NCBI GenBank assembly: GCA_949752735.1
Contig: OX457046.1
Coordinates: 31,157,816-31,221,815, forward strand
From: Lumbricus terrestris
Taxonomy: Eukaryota; Annelida; Clitellata; Crassiclitellata; Lumbricidae
Direction of reading: 5' to 3'
Length of the DNA: 64,000 nt
The notes beneath the pieces are model-generated. The model made no database searches and had not been told where the DNA came from. It worked only from the letters and a program-made list of their open reading frames with translations. Positions 10,501 through 19,900 of this stretch are shown here, piece after piece (within the stretch, counting starts at the first letter, position 1; each line of letters opens with the position of its first letter). A program made the translations under genes and the position numbers.

Positions 10501-12153
10501 TAAGCATACCTGTTATTTAGTGTCATTGTTCAAAACAAAATAGATGAATGTCAATTTGCAAAAATAAATACATGCGGAAGTGGCTTTTTTTCAACTTCCC
10601 TTCATCTGGGAAGGGATACGTTTGATAGGGGGAACTCTATTTCGTGACACCGGCGCAATAGAATTAACTAATTGTAGCAACAATAGGCCCATTATAATCC
10701 TTTTATTTCTGTGTCATGTATCTTAGCCTCGTGCAACAGCACAAAAGTCATGTTGCATGTAGGTTGCCTATTGTAGTATAGTTGATATATTCTTCATCTC
10801 GTTATTTGGTTTCTTCATTTGTAGTAGATTTAATCTAATTTTTCCAAAGGACTTTATTGAAACCGTTTTGTGTAGCTATCGGACCTGTTGTAAGATTAGC
10901 TGTTGGATTATTTTTGCAGGACTGTTTTGTCGACGAATTCTTTCGCTTGCTCTATGATCATCCAAGGACCCCGAAATGCTGTGGATACCGAGTTATATCT
11001 GGCATTTGTACGATATCTTTACAGTCTTGAATTCTTGAATATAGTTTGTATTTGCAATAATTGTGCTACAATTGTGGGCTCAAAAAGTGGAAGTATATAT
11101 AATTGGAGGCCAATTGTTAAGACGGATTAGCAGTTGACATATTTTTAAAGACATTCTGACAACATTCTGACCCAGGGTTATTTTTAAGGAATTTTTAGAA
11201 CTGCACAACCTCTTCCTTCGTTTCCCATCCTCCATGGTAAAGCACTTCCAATCGGAGGACAATGACCTTTTTCTATAGTTTTAGCTGTACAGGAGTGCTT
11301 CTACAACTGCAGAAATCCATTTAGAACTGCACATTTTGTGTAAAACTGCACGTTAAAAAAGCCCTGTTCTGACCTATCTTTTTAGCTGTGGCTGGACTGG
11401 GAGCGCCTCTGAGTAGGCTTCTTGAAGGGGTGCTATATAAGTTTTCGGAATGAATGAATGAACATAATTATGAAGAACGATTTGGCAGCCTTTAAAGAAA
11501 AGGGTTAACTAGAGTTTTGAAAGATAATCGTGAAGTTTAAGAAATTTCCTATGAACTTCTTAATTATAGGACTTTTATTTTCAACCCGTTTCTGCTACGG
11601 CCTTGGAACAGACAGTACTATCAATAGATAATGCAGAATTTTCGCGGGACCTTTTTCATCAAATTATCTAGATGGCCCAGGAGTAGTAGGCTACCCCTCG
11701 CGTAATCTTTTTGTCATCGACTTAATCACGCCCTCCATAATTCTGTCCAACTGCGGACAATTCGGTCGCAATGATTATTATTTAGCTCTGACTTTGAACG
11801 AAAAGTTTACTCTTTTGTCATAATCGTATTGGTTTTAGCCTACTTTTCTCTTTGCCATGCCTTGTCAGTTTAGCTTATAAGTCACCGAATCAAGCCACGT
11901 CAGCCCCGAAGGTACTCAGCAGTACTCGGGTCTATTTATGGCGCTTATTGATGTGGACCAGACTCTAATTTTGGACTATCAACTCGACGTAACTGTATAA
12001 ATTATAGCCTATAGGTAGGACAATATTAATTATTATGAGTTATATGCTGCTTTTTTAGCACAACTGGACAACTTATCAAAGAAGCGGCTCTCTGAATATT
12101 GCATGCGCAACGGAAGTACCGCGCATTTGCTCCTCAGGCTATGTGGTGGTTAG
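4494..12153 (+). CDS. Gene 1: UBL-RBR-UBL protein, putative RBR-type E3 ubiquitin ligase (5 exons, 422 aa)
   Basis: Exons 4494-4562, 5382-5700, 7330-8027, 10920-11007 and 12059-12153 join in frame (1269 nt, 422 aa plus stop). Residues 1-83 form a ubiquitin-like fold ending VNGG. An acidic linker (about 84-120) follows. A degenerate RING1 (CGH, then HC and CPDPDC), an IBR with CPEC, CSNC, FCWWC and H/C ligands, and RING2 (CPRC, then VCKDRTC) carry the predicted thioester cysteine at residue 293. Residues 344-422 form a second UBL ending LRLCGG at the stop. RBR ligases take ubiquitin from an E2 onto the RING2 cysteine and then pass it to a substrate, so E3 activity is inferred. The start is the ATG in AAAAATGGAG; the upstream ATG used by genes 2, 4 and 5 is TTG here. 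All donors are GT. The intron inside the N-terminal UBL is missing. Confidence 0.88.
5223..5332. mobile_element. Short palindromic MITE in intron 1
   Basis: About 110 bp with inverted ends (AGTATCGGGGACC at the left, GGTCCCCGATACT at the right) and a GGTTAGG-rich middle. Copies sit at the same place in intron 1 of gene 2 (17494-17668) and gene 3 (31240-31351), just before exon 2. It therefore entered before these genes duplicated. Confidence 0.7.
5382..5700 (+). CDS. Gene 1 exon 2 (rest of UBL-N, acidic linker, start of RING1)
   Basis: It starts after CTCTGCAG and ends in phase 1 at CACGCAGTTG before GTATGT. It corresponds to two exons in genes 3-5: the phase-1 intron expected after ATGTCCACTG is absent. 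It encodes the UBL end (LSDYDIENRS and VNGG), an Asp/Glu-rich linker, and MACGHAV. Confidence 0.88.
5760..6014. mobile_element. hAT-type MITE in intron 2
   Basis: Inverted ends CAGGGCCGGATTAAGA and its counterpart TCTTAATACGGCCCTG, flanked by an 8-bp direct repeat CTACCCTA (5752-5759 and 6015-6022). An 8-bp duplication with CAG-type ends is typical of hAT elements. Gene 2 has a decayed copy at the same place. Confidence 0.8.
6772..7012. mobile_element. MITE with CAAGGCCGTAGC ends (hAT-like), intron 2
   Basis: Left end CAAGGCCGTAGCTAGG and right end CCTGGCTACGACCG are inverted. The same family appears intact at 14510-14781 with an 8-bp duplication, and at the equivalent site of gene 2 (22170-22447). 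The shared site means insertion before genes 1 and 2 split. Confidence 0.75.
7133..7290. repeat. 38-bp tandem repeat, four copies
   Basis: Copies begin at 7133, 7171, 7209 and 7247 with CCCACGTACGGGATAGAG, plus a partial fifth. Gene 2 has one copy at 22563 and genes 3-5 have only a degenerate relative, so this is an expansion specific to gene 1. It ends about 40 bp before the RBR exon acceptor. Confidence 0.92.
7330..8027 (+). CDS. Gene 1 exon 3 (RBR catalytic module and start of UBL-C)
   Basis: The acceptor is TCAAACAG before CTCCATTG (phase 1) and the donor is CCTGCG before GTAAGA (phase 0, canonical GT). It codes for 233 residues with the split codon: end of RING1, IBR, RING2 with VCKDRTCDYC, then RWEIFVKNFDGKTV. 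If the donor is ignored the frame continues VRYNLF to a stop at 8048. Confidence 0.92.
8670..10438. mobile_element. Non-autonomous piggyBac-like element, intron 3
   Basis: The ends are TTAACCCTCATGCGACCAAC and GTTGGTCACTTGAGGGTTAA, i.e. TTAA target duplications and CCCT-type inverted ends as in piggyBac. The interior is a large CATA microsatellite and GTGGGACCCC-type sequence, with no transposase seen. Gene 3 has the empty site (GCTCTTAAGTCTTCT) with a single TTAA. Confidence 0.8.
9085..9715. repeat. (CATA)n microsatellite
   Basis: Long CATA tract, pure at about 9370-9474 and degenerate on both sides, inside the piggyBac-like element. All open frames here (Tyr-Ile-His-Thr or Met-Tyr-Val-Cys runs) come from the repeat. 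Confidence 0.95.
10920..11007 (+). CDS. Gene 1 exon 4 (UBL-C middle)
   Basis: 88 nt after TTTTTGCAG, encoding DCFVDEFFRLLYDHP and KCCGYRVISG, matching the ubiquitin helix and strand 3. The donor is GTACGA, phase 1. It is too short to appear as a good reading frame by itself and was found by comparison with the other four genes. Confidence 0.85.
12059..12153 (+). CDS. Gene 1 exon 5 (UBL-C end, LRLCGG stop)
   Basis: 95 nt after TTTTTTAG, encoding QLDNLSKKRLSEY through LLLRLCGG and TAG. It matches the ubiquitin stretch from residue 49 to 76. Arg74 of ubiquitin is Cys here. Confidence 0.87.
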
Positions 12154-12232
12154 TGTTACAAATCGTAAATAGAGGCATGACGTGGACAAACTGATGTAAA
12201 GTGGAATTGGAAGGTTCCGCTTTTCCACAGGC

Positions 12233-12238
12233 AATAAA
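12233..12238 (+). terminator. Candidate poly(A) signal of gene 1
   Basis: AATAAA 80 nt after the stop, in CCACAGGCAATAAAAAG. Gene 3 has AATAAA at the same relative place. Genes 2, 4 and 5 do not keep it, so they may use other signals. Confidence 0.4.
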
Positions 12239-13161
12239 AAGTTACATGCTGGAATCAGGTCCACGAGGTGTGTGATTCATAAAACCATTTGTAATTATAT
12301 GGGTTCTGAAAAGAAACATTTTAAAGTTTTCGTTGTTTGACGATTTGCGTTCATTGCCAGTGTTATCTTTGTGAATTGTTTTTAATTGATTCTGAGGCTG
12401 CAAGTTTATTCTATAACAGTCTAGTTCTAAGTACATTCCAGAACTCCACCTAAACACGTAGTTGGCTCTATACTAGATCCTATATCGATCTCTCCTGTCG
12501 GACCTGTCTCTATGCAGTCACTGCTTGCATCATGTTTTCCCAATTAATCCATGTCCTACTCCAAACCCCGACTCTATAACCAATACCCCCAAGTCCACAT
12601 ACTCCCAGTTTAAGAGTAGCTGTTCAAAAATCATCAGATTACCAAGACCTTATTAAAGTTCAGTGATTTGCTAAAAGCTGAAGCAAAAAATGTTTTTTTC
12701 TTTAAATAGAAGCTTTGTGTCTTTTATATATGATCGTTAATTGTTTTGAAGACTGTTTAGAGTTCATTACCCTTGCCAGTGGTTTCAGAATTAAAATTGT
12801 TGTAACTGTTTAGAACTTTAGATGTGGGCCCTAATCTTGTTCCCGATTATTTGATATTGAAAAATTGGGTTGTTTATTCTTGTTTGTATAATTTTTCCGA
12901 GCGAGTTGAAATTTTAGCAGTCATCAATAGTTAATGCTTTCGTAATTTAAACAAATACGAGATGCATTGGACAGAAGTGTAAGTTTTACCCTCTGGGAGC
13001 TGTAACACGGACCTACATGTATGTTGTTTCAAGTTTTGTATGCTTGAGAGCATTAAGGATATACGCAATAAGGAGAGAAGGGGTCATCCAACTGCGGACA
13101 ATGGAGTGACTGTGACTTGAACGGACATCCGAACTGCGTTGGTGCATCCTTGTTTCAGTAA

Positions 13162-13601
13162 CGGGCCGTTATTCCGAGGGTCCACTATTCCGAAGGTCTA
13201 CTATTCCGAATATCCGCTATATTTTGTTCGTTATCCTTGGTGGTTAGGGTTACAGTGGGTTAGGATTAAGTTTAGGGTTAGGGTTGGGGAGGGTGGGTTA
13301 AGGTTGGGGAGGGTGGGTTAGGGTTGGGTGGGTTAGGATTAAGTTTAGGGTTATGGTTAGGGTTGGGGAGGGCTATAGGGTTAGGACTAGGGTCATGGTT
13401 GGGGTGGGTTAGGGTTAGGCATAGGGTTATGGCTAGGGTTGGTGTGGGTTAGGGTTAGGTTTAGGGTTATGGTTAGGGTTGGGGTGAGTTAAGGTCAGGG
13501 TTGTAGTTAGGGTTCGGTTTAGGGTTAGGGTTCGGAATAGTGGACCTTCGGAATAGTGGACCCTCGGAATATAGCGGACCCTCGGAATAGGGGACCCAAA
13601 C
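13162..13601. mobile_element. Fold-back element with degenerate TTAGGG interior
   Basis: Flanked by a 14-bp direct repeat CCTTGTTTCAGTAA (13148-13161 and 13602-13615). The ends are inverted tandem words (ATTCCGAGGGTCCACTATTC left; GAATAGTGGACCCTCGGAAT right) and the middle is degenerate GGTTAGGG/GGGTTAGG repeats. The matching downstream regions of genes 2 (about 28957) and 3 (about 37518) have TTGTTTCAG once and no element. Confidence 0.82.
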
Positions 13602-13615
13602 CCTTGTTTCAGTAA

Positions 13616-14509
13616 TATACCTGATCTACTTTCTTCAGGTAATTCCACACAGCGTAATCATCAAACCATTAAGGCTATTGGCGTAGGCAGATTGTAATCT
13701 AAGTGCAGGTTTAACAGGAGACTACACAACCAGCCATGACCCTTGCGTGCTCTTCGACGTCCTTTCTCCGCAATTTACTCCATAGACAGCTCATGACAGC
13801 AAAGGCCGCTGTCGTCGACAGGATAATTTTGCCATGCCATTGTTATAGCTCATTTTCCAACGCCATCTGGCAAATGCAAGGCTGGTCGACTATTGGGAGG
13901 CTAATGCGATGCGATTTTCTGGTCTTCATGCCAAAGTGTTGCCATTTATGGGCACTAAGTTATTCACCTACCGGGAAGGGGAAGTTCCCCTGCCCCAGGA
14001 ATGATATTCCTCTCAGAAAGATCGAAAGCTGTCATTTGCATGTGGGTCTATAAAATCAATATTCCTCCGACCAAAAGTAAGTAAGTATAAGTAAGAATAT
14101 TCTTTATTATAACCGTACCACCAACAAACGCACAGTAGTTTACAGAAGATGTAGAAAAACATTTGCGCAAGGTTATATAACATTCTCATAATGAAACTTC
14201 TTTTTTCAAAAGAATCGACTCTAGGAAGGGTAAGATTAAGAACCCTGGGTCGAGTATTGTAAGGAGTAACCTTATGTGGAGGACGGAGGTGAAGAACATG
14301 ACAAGGACTTAAGAGGATAGAGAATCAGAAAATACCAGAAAAATGATCATAAGTAGCATATGCACCCGCCCCACCAGATATATTTTGCAGCCCTTGTTAA
14401 GTTCCAGTGTTTATTGATGTTGATTTGTAAAAAGTCTCGACAGTAAATTTTGATAGCGCGCGGTGTGCTTTGATGCACTAAAGAAGGTCATCACATTTAA
14501 AAGCACCGG
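13616..14509. other. Intergenic DNA, no gene recognised
   Basis: Between genes 1 and 2. A block at about 14078-14200 (AAGTAAGTAAGTATAAG then ATATTCTTTATTAT and CAACAAACGCACA) resembles 53898-53960 inside the element in gene 5 intron 3, so it is an interspersed repeat. Nothing else is recognised. Confidence 0.5.
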
Positions 14510-14781
14510 CAAGGCCGTAGCTAGGGGGGTGTTTTGGGTGTTTGAACACCCCCCGAAATGGAAAATGTAAAAAATAAAAGAATGCATTTACTAGCACATG
14601 ATGTAAAAACCATGAAATAAAACCATGAAAAATACCCCCCCAAAATGAGAAATGTACGGAAAATTGGGGACATTTTTCTGAAGATTTCGTTTTCGGTCGG
14701 ATGACTATAAAAGGTCATCAGTTTTTTCGGACGGAAAACTGAAGAAACACCCCCCGAAATCAAATCCTGGCTACGGCCTTG
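14510..14781. mobile_element. hAT-type MITE
   Basis: 272 bp with inverted ends CAAGGCCGTAGCTAGG and CCTGGCTACGGCCTTG, flanked by the 8-bp duplication AGCACCGG (14502-14509 and 14782-14789). This is the best-preserved copy of the family also found in introns of genes 1 and 2. Confidence 0.85.
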
Positions 14782-15052
14782 AGCACCGGTATGGATTGAC
14801 TACCGGGATTTGAATGCTTATCTCAAGTTTTAACAGAAACACTACAAAAGGTCGTCAGAAAAAATGCCCGACATAGGGTGTCGTTTGTCCTGTTGCCCTC
14901 TCAGATACCTGAATTCCACAAGCCAGGGGACTAGATTAAACACCGGAAACTAAACTCCAAAGAGCCCCGTACAGAATGATGACAGTCTTATAAAAATACA
15001 ATGTATAGGTCTACATACTTTATTGGGACAATTTCGAAAGGCCCTATGCCAT

Positions 15053-15239
15053 GCATGGATAAGGCTTCAGGCAGAAGAAGCAGAACTCGTGTTCGCAGTA
15101 GTCACAAGTCCTGTCCTTACACACTTTGACGTACTCAATCACGGTGTAGCACTTTGGGCAGGCTCTCATGCTAGGACATTCCACACCATTGACTTCTGTC
15201 ATCGCACAAACTGCAAGGATATCATAAAGTGACTGATTG
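15053..15239 (-). pseudogene. Antisense fragment of the RBR exon (RING2 half)
   Basis: On the minus strand this reads NQSLYDILAVCAM, VECPSMRACPKC, VCKDRTCDYCEHEFC and LKPYPC, i.e. the second half of exon 3 of the array genes, including the catalytic cysteine. Similarity stops abruptly at both ends, with no linked exons in either direction. It stays open but lacks splice sites and the other domains, so it is a displaced gene fragment. The wording SMRAC resembles genes 1 and 2. Confidence 0.88.
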
Positions 15240-15324
15240 TGATCAACTATCAGCTCGGTAATCAACGAGAATACAAAGGCGAACGCTTTCATTATTCATT
15301 CACTAGTTCATCTATTTCTCCATT

Positions 15325-15512
15325 TCTATAGCGCCTTTCATGCTCTCTACTCAAAGGCGCTCCCGACAACAGTGCGGACACTGCCTCGGAGTTTCAAGCC
15401 GATGCGCCATAGCAATTGTGGGTGAACGACTTGCTCAATGTGGAATCGAACCTGCAACCCTCCGAATGCAAGGCAACGAAAATACCCACTACACCACGTC
15501 GCCCCACAATCG
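15325..15512 (-). mobile_element. tRNA-headed SINE (family A)
   Basis: Read on the minus strand it begins GGGGCGACGTGGTGTAGTGG, has a B-box-like GGTTCGATTCC, and ends with the GAGCGCCTTTGAGTA...GCGCTATAG tail. Better copies are at 34061-34280 and 38124-38358. The tRNA-like head is part of the SINE and is not a tRNA gene. Confidence 0.78.
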
Positions 15513-15605
15513 CTGGTGAATATGCGTAGGCCTAAATCTTAATAACTATTACTGAAAATGGTCAAGTTTGAAAAAAGTCACAATTTGCCGTCACATTGCC
15601 AACTG

Positions 15606-15864
15606 CAGTGGCGTAGATAATGGGTGGTTTCGGGGGTTAAAATCCCCCATTATCCTAGGAAAAAGTTTTCTTTATGGTTATTTGTCCACATAAATAAGAA
15701 AAACAAAACAATTGATTGTAGTAACAATTCTTTTTCTGACTTTATTCCCTTTGTTACTTTATTCCCTTTTTATTTACTATAATACTGATGGGTTGGTGTC
15801 AGAAAGGGCAACCGGCCAGGCAAAAAAACAATCCCCTCATCATAATTTCCTGGCTACGCCGCTG
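15606..15864. mobile_element. hAT-type MITE with CAGTGGCGTAG ends
   Basis: 259 bp with ends CAGTGGCGTAG and CTACGCCGCTG, flanked by the 8-bp duplication GCCAACTG (15598-15605 and 15865-15872). CAGTGGCGTAG-type ends with 8-bp duplications are a hallmark of hAT MITEs. Confidence 0.85.
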
Positions 15865-16464
15865 GCCAACTGCATAAAAACAAACAGCATAAAATAGGCT
15901 TCAGAAACTGAACAATTCCATTCATCATGAGTTGAAGTCTTCTTATATGAAATTAATGCTTGTCGGGCAAGTTGGCTTGACATCCTGCACCAGATACTCG
16001 CGAGTTCGTTGTAATAAGAATATAAATAGGCCTCTGTAGGCCTACATGTATATCTTATTTTTATCATTGCTATATAGGACCATGCACGTACATGTACATT
16101 GTAGTTTTGATGTAGGCTAGTTGTGGATGTGTCCAGTAAACAAGCAAAGTTCACAATAACAATAACAACTTGATACATTGAGACAGGCAAAATTAACCTA
16201 AAAGAAAATAGAAAGGGGCAATCAGTTATTGGGTTGAAGCGTTGGTAACGCTTTAGTAAACCTGTTCGTCCACAATTTCATGCAAATGATTGCACAAACC
16301 ATGCAGGAGAGACAAACATGCACATTGCACATCACATTTTCTGTAAACGGACGATCGCTTGCATGCGTTTACAAAGAGCACCGTTTACTTACCTACTTAG
16401 CATCAAATAGTTATAACTTTGGACTCAGCTTGTATATATATATATATTATATATAAATATTTAT

Positions 16465-16615
<151 letters not shown>

Positions 16616-16678
16616 AATTTGCGTTCGTTCGGGTGAAGGTCACTTTCGTTTGTGATCTCACATCTAACACAGAATAGA

Positions 16679-16686
16679 TACGTCAT
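16679..16686 (+). promoter_or_regulatory. TACGTCAT motif upstream of gene 2
   Basis: Single copy of the motif paired in genes 1 and 3, in AGATACGTCATAATACTCTC. Same interpretation and same uncertainty. Confidence 0.3.
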
Positions 16687-16824
16687 AATACTCTCTGGCG
16701 CTTATTATAATTTCATGCGTACACGTGCCTCATTGATTACAATAGGCATGTAAGCTTATGGTTGATTGTTGAACTTTGCGAGCGATTTTTAACTTATTTG
16801 TAGAATTAATCATTTTAATACAGA

Positions 16825-16911
16825 ATGTTGAGCGCTGCGAAAGCGGCACCGAAATGGGAAATATTAGTAATTCCTGCCATGAAGAAAACAATTATAGTGA
16901 CTGTGCCTAAG
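16825..16911 (+). CDS. Gene 2 exon 1 (UBL-N start)
   Basis: 29 codons from ATGTTGAGCGCTGCG to CCTAAG before GTTAGA, phase 0. This upstream ATG is shared with genes 4 and 5 and is therefore the ancestral start. Confidence 0.87.
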
Positions 16912-19900
16912 GTTAGAAGTTGTAACTAATTGTAATTGTTATTGTACATTTATATAGCGCACCTTCAAGAGAACTCCTCAGAGGCTCTCCCGACCTGACA
17001 CCAAATCACAATCAAAGAGAATGGTTTTGAAACGCTTGCGCAAAAGGGGCAAAGAAAGACAAAGAAGTTCATTACGGAGACTAATAGGTAGGCCTAACTC
17101 ATTCCAGAAAGACCATAGCAAAGCTTCTGTGCAGCACTGTGGAAGATCGAGCCATAGGGACAACCAGGTCACCATGCGTAGCAGAGCGAAGGAATCTACG
17201 GCCTGGAATGGATAGCACATGTACACAGAGTTTCATTTGATAGGTCGGGCTTGTTTGCTAGGCAATTACGCACGAACAACAGAATCTTAAACTCAATACG
17301 TAACTATGCTGCAGCTCTTAGAATTGGGGTTATGGTGGTAAACGTGTGTTTTTAGAGTCACAGCTTGTTTTCTGATTGTCAATGAAACAAAATCGTCGTA
17401 AATTATTTCATGTATATTTTAGACATTGTGTTTGTCGCTCAACATAGATGCGATTCTACTATAAAATATATTTGTCGCTCTTCCCTGCGGTACAACTACA
17501 GTATCATGGACCGGAGTGTCATTTAGTATCAGGTCAGGCGTCGTGAGAGATGATTAGGATGAGGATGGTCGTCGGGAGGGGTTAGGATTAGTGTCGTCAT
17601 TAGATGTTAACCAACTCACGACAGCTAACATGACCCTAAATGACACACCGGTCCCCGATACTATAGGTATGCCACGGGGAGTAGTATTTTATTTTCAATG
17701 ATATTTCCCCACGAATTATTTGTCTTTAACTCAGATTATGGATTATTCTGTGCACTTAGATAGAGAAACTAAATGTGATAGGCATTTTCCGACAAAATGG
17801 CTCAGAATTTTCCCAGATATTAGGCCTAACTGCGTGTTGTGAGGGAGAGTTAATGATGTTTGCTGTTAAATGTTTATTTCATTCTGTGCAGAACTGCACA
17901 ACTGCGGAACTGTACGATGAAGTGAAGAAGCATCCACTATCGCCAGTAGCTGTACAACATGTCCTGATGTCCACTGAAGGAGAACTGGAGAACAGTCTCA
18001 ACAAGTATTTATCTGACTATGACATCGAAAACAGAAGCGTTGTTCAACTGATGGCGAAAGTCAATGGTGGTTCATGGCCCGCAGATGACGATTCAGACAC
18101 AGAACCTATCGATACAAGTGAGGATGTTGAGATGACCGAAGAATATCCGGATGTGTTTGGATTCGACAATGAGAATCCGCGTGCTATAATGGCATGTGGA
18201 CACGCAGTTGGTATGTTTTCTTATAACAGACAAATAATTACTGATATAGTAGCCTATGCTTCTACAACATGCTACCCTAAGTATATATTATAACATAAAA
18301 TTTCCCGCATGTGTGGGGCTCCATAAAGTTTGAGGCCCTGTTCGGCCGAACATGTTGAACATGTCTTAATCCGGTGTGGCATGAAATCTTGTCCGGCATG
18401 AAATAATGTCCGGAAAGCCTTGTCATTGGTTCACGTGACCGATGACATCAGACAGCAACTGTCAAGCTACAGTATTAATAGCACCATGAGATCTTGTCCG
18501 GGGAAGACACAAAATAGACAAGATAATTATTCAGCCTACCAAAACCAATGAAACGAGGCACAGCCTAACTGACCTAACTATAATATTATTAAAACTAAGG
18601 CCTACGTGTCGAAATCCTGTATCATCCAAAATTATGGGTTGTAAGTAAAATTAGCTTGTCCTAAACTTATTCTACTTTAACGGCCAATTGAAAGTGATTG
18701 TGTATGAAGTTAGAAAATGAGTAGGCTATAAACACACTTCAGACAGATAGCCTAGGCTAACAGGGCGTATCTCGAGATCTGTTGTACGTGGTATCCTATC
18801 AAAAGGTCGAATTTCAAAAGGGCGCAATCAAAAGAGCGCAATCAAATGGACGAAAATCACGAGAGCGCATTGCTTTTAGATCGCACGATCAATAGGGCGA
18901 AAAGACAAATATTGAGTGATCAAAAGGGCGCAGTCAACGGGGTGCAAACTAATACAATGAAAGGCAGTCAAAGGGCGCGTTTTAAAAGACCGAAAGGAAC
19001 CGAAAAGGGTAAATAAAGAGTGTGCTAATAAGGCGACGAGCAATCGAAGCCCACTGGATTGAAACGAAATGATTAAAAGAAGAATTTAACAGGTCAGTAA
19101 GAAAAGAACGATTATGAAACGAAGGCTGGATGAAGGTTCTCTTACATGTGAAATAGAAGCTGGATTGACGAAAATAATGTTTAAGAAATGGAAGAAGGAT
19201 GAAGATTCTTTTATTGATGAAATAGGAGTTGGATTGATGAAAATAATGCTTAAGAAATAGAAGATGGATTGACGAAAATAATGCTTAAGAAATGGAAGCT
19301 GAATGAAGGTTCTTTTATCGATGAAAAAATAGGAGTTGGATTGATGAAAGTAATGTTTAAGAAATAGAAGCTGGATTGACGAAAATAATGCTTAAGAAAT
19401 AGAAGCTGGATGAAGGCTCTTTCAACGGTGGTTACATGCGCCCTTTTGATTGCGGTCTTTTAAACATGCGCCCTTTTGTTTCTCGCCCTTTCGACCATGC
19501 GCTCTGAAAACAATGCTCTTTATTCATTTTCGCCCTTTTGATTGCGCCCTTTTGAAATTCGCTCTGTTGATAGTGAACCGTTGTACGTAGTAGACCTAGT
19601 CTACATGAGCATTATAAGTCAACAGCAGTAGCATCGTACCGCGTTCATAGATTTAGACTAGCCTATAGGCCATGGGCGGAGACCTAGGGGAGACAGGGAG
19701 ATGGTCCCCCAATGGAGGTGTCGGGGGGACGGCTCGTGCATTTATCCCCCCAGTCGTTGAGCGTCACGACTAAAAAAGGTCATCAATTGTTTGGCGGCGA
19801 AAATAGAAAATATCGTCAAGATTTTTCGCCGGGTGACTATAAAAAAGTCGTCAGAGATTTTGGCCGACAAAAAAATTGAAATTTTTCGGCGGCGACACTT

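Noticed and set aside
13230..13550. True telomere end
   Set aside because: The repeats are degenerate, internal, bracketed by inverted words and flanked by a 14-bp duplication, with the gene array continuing on both sides.
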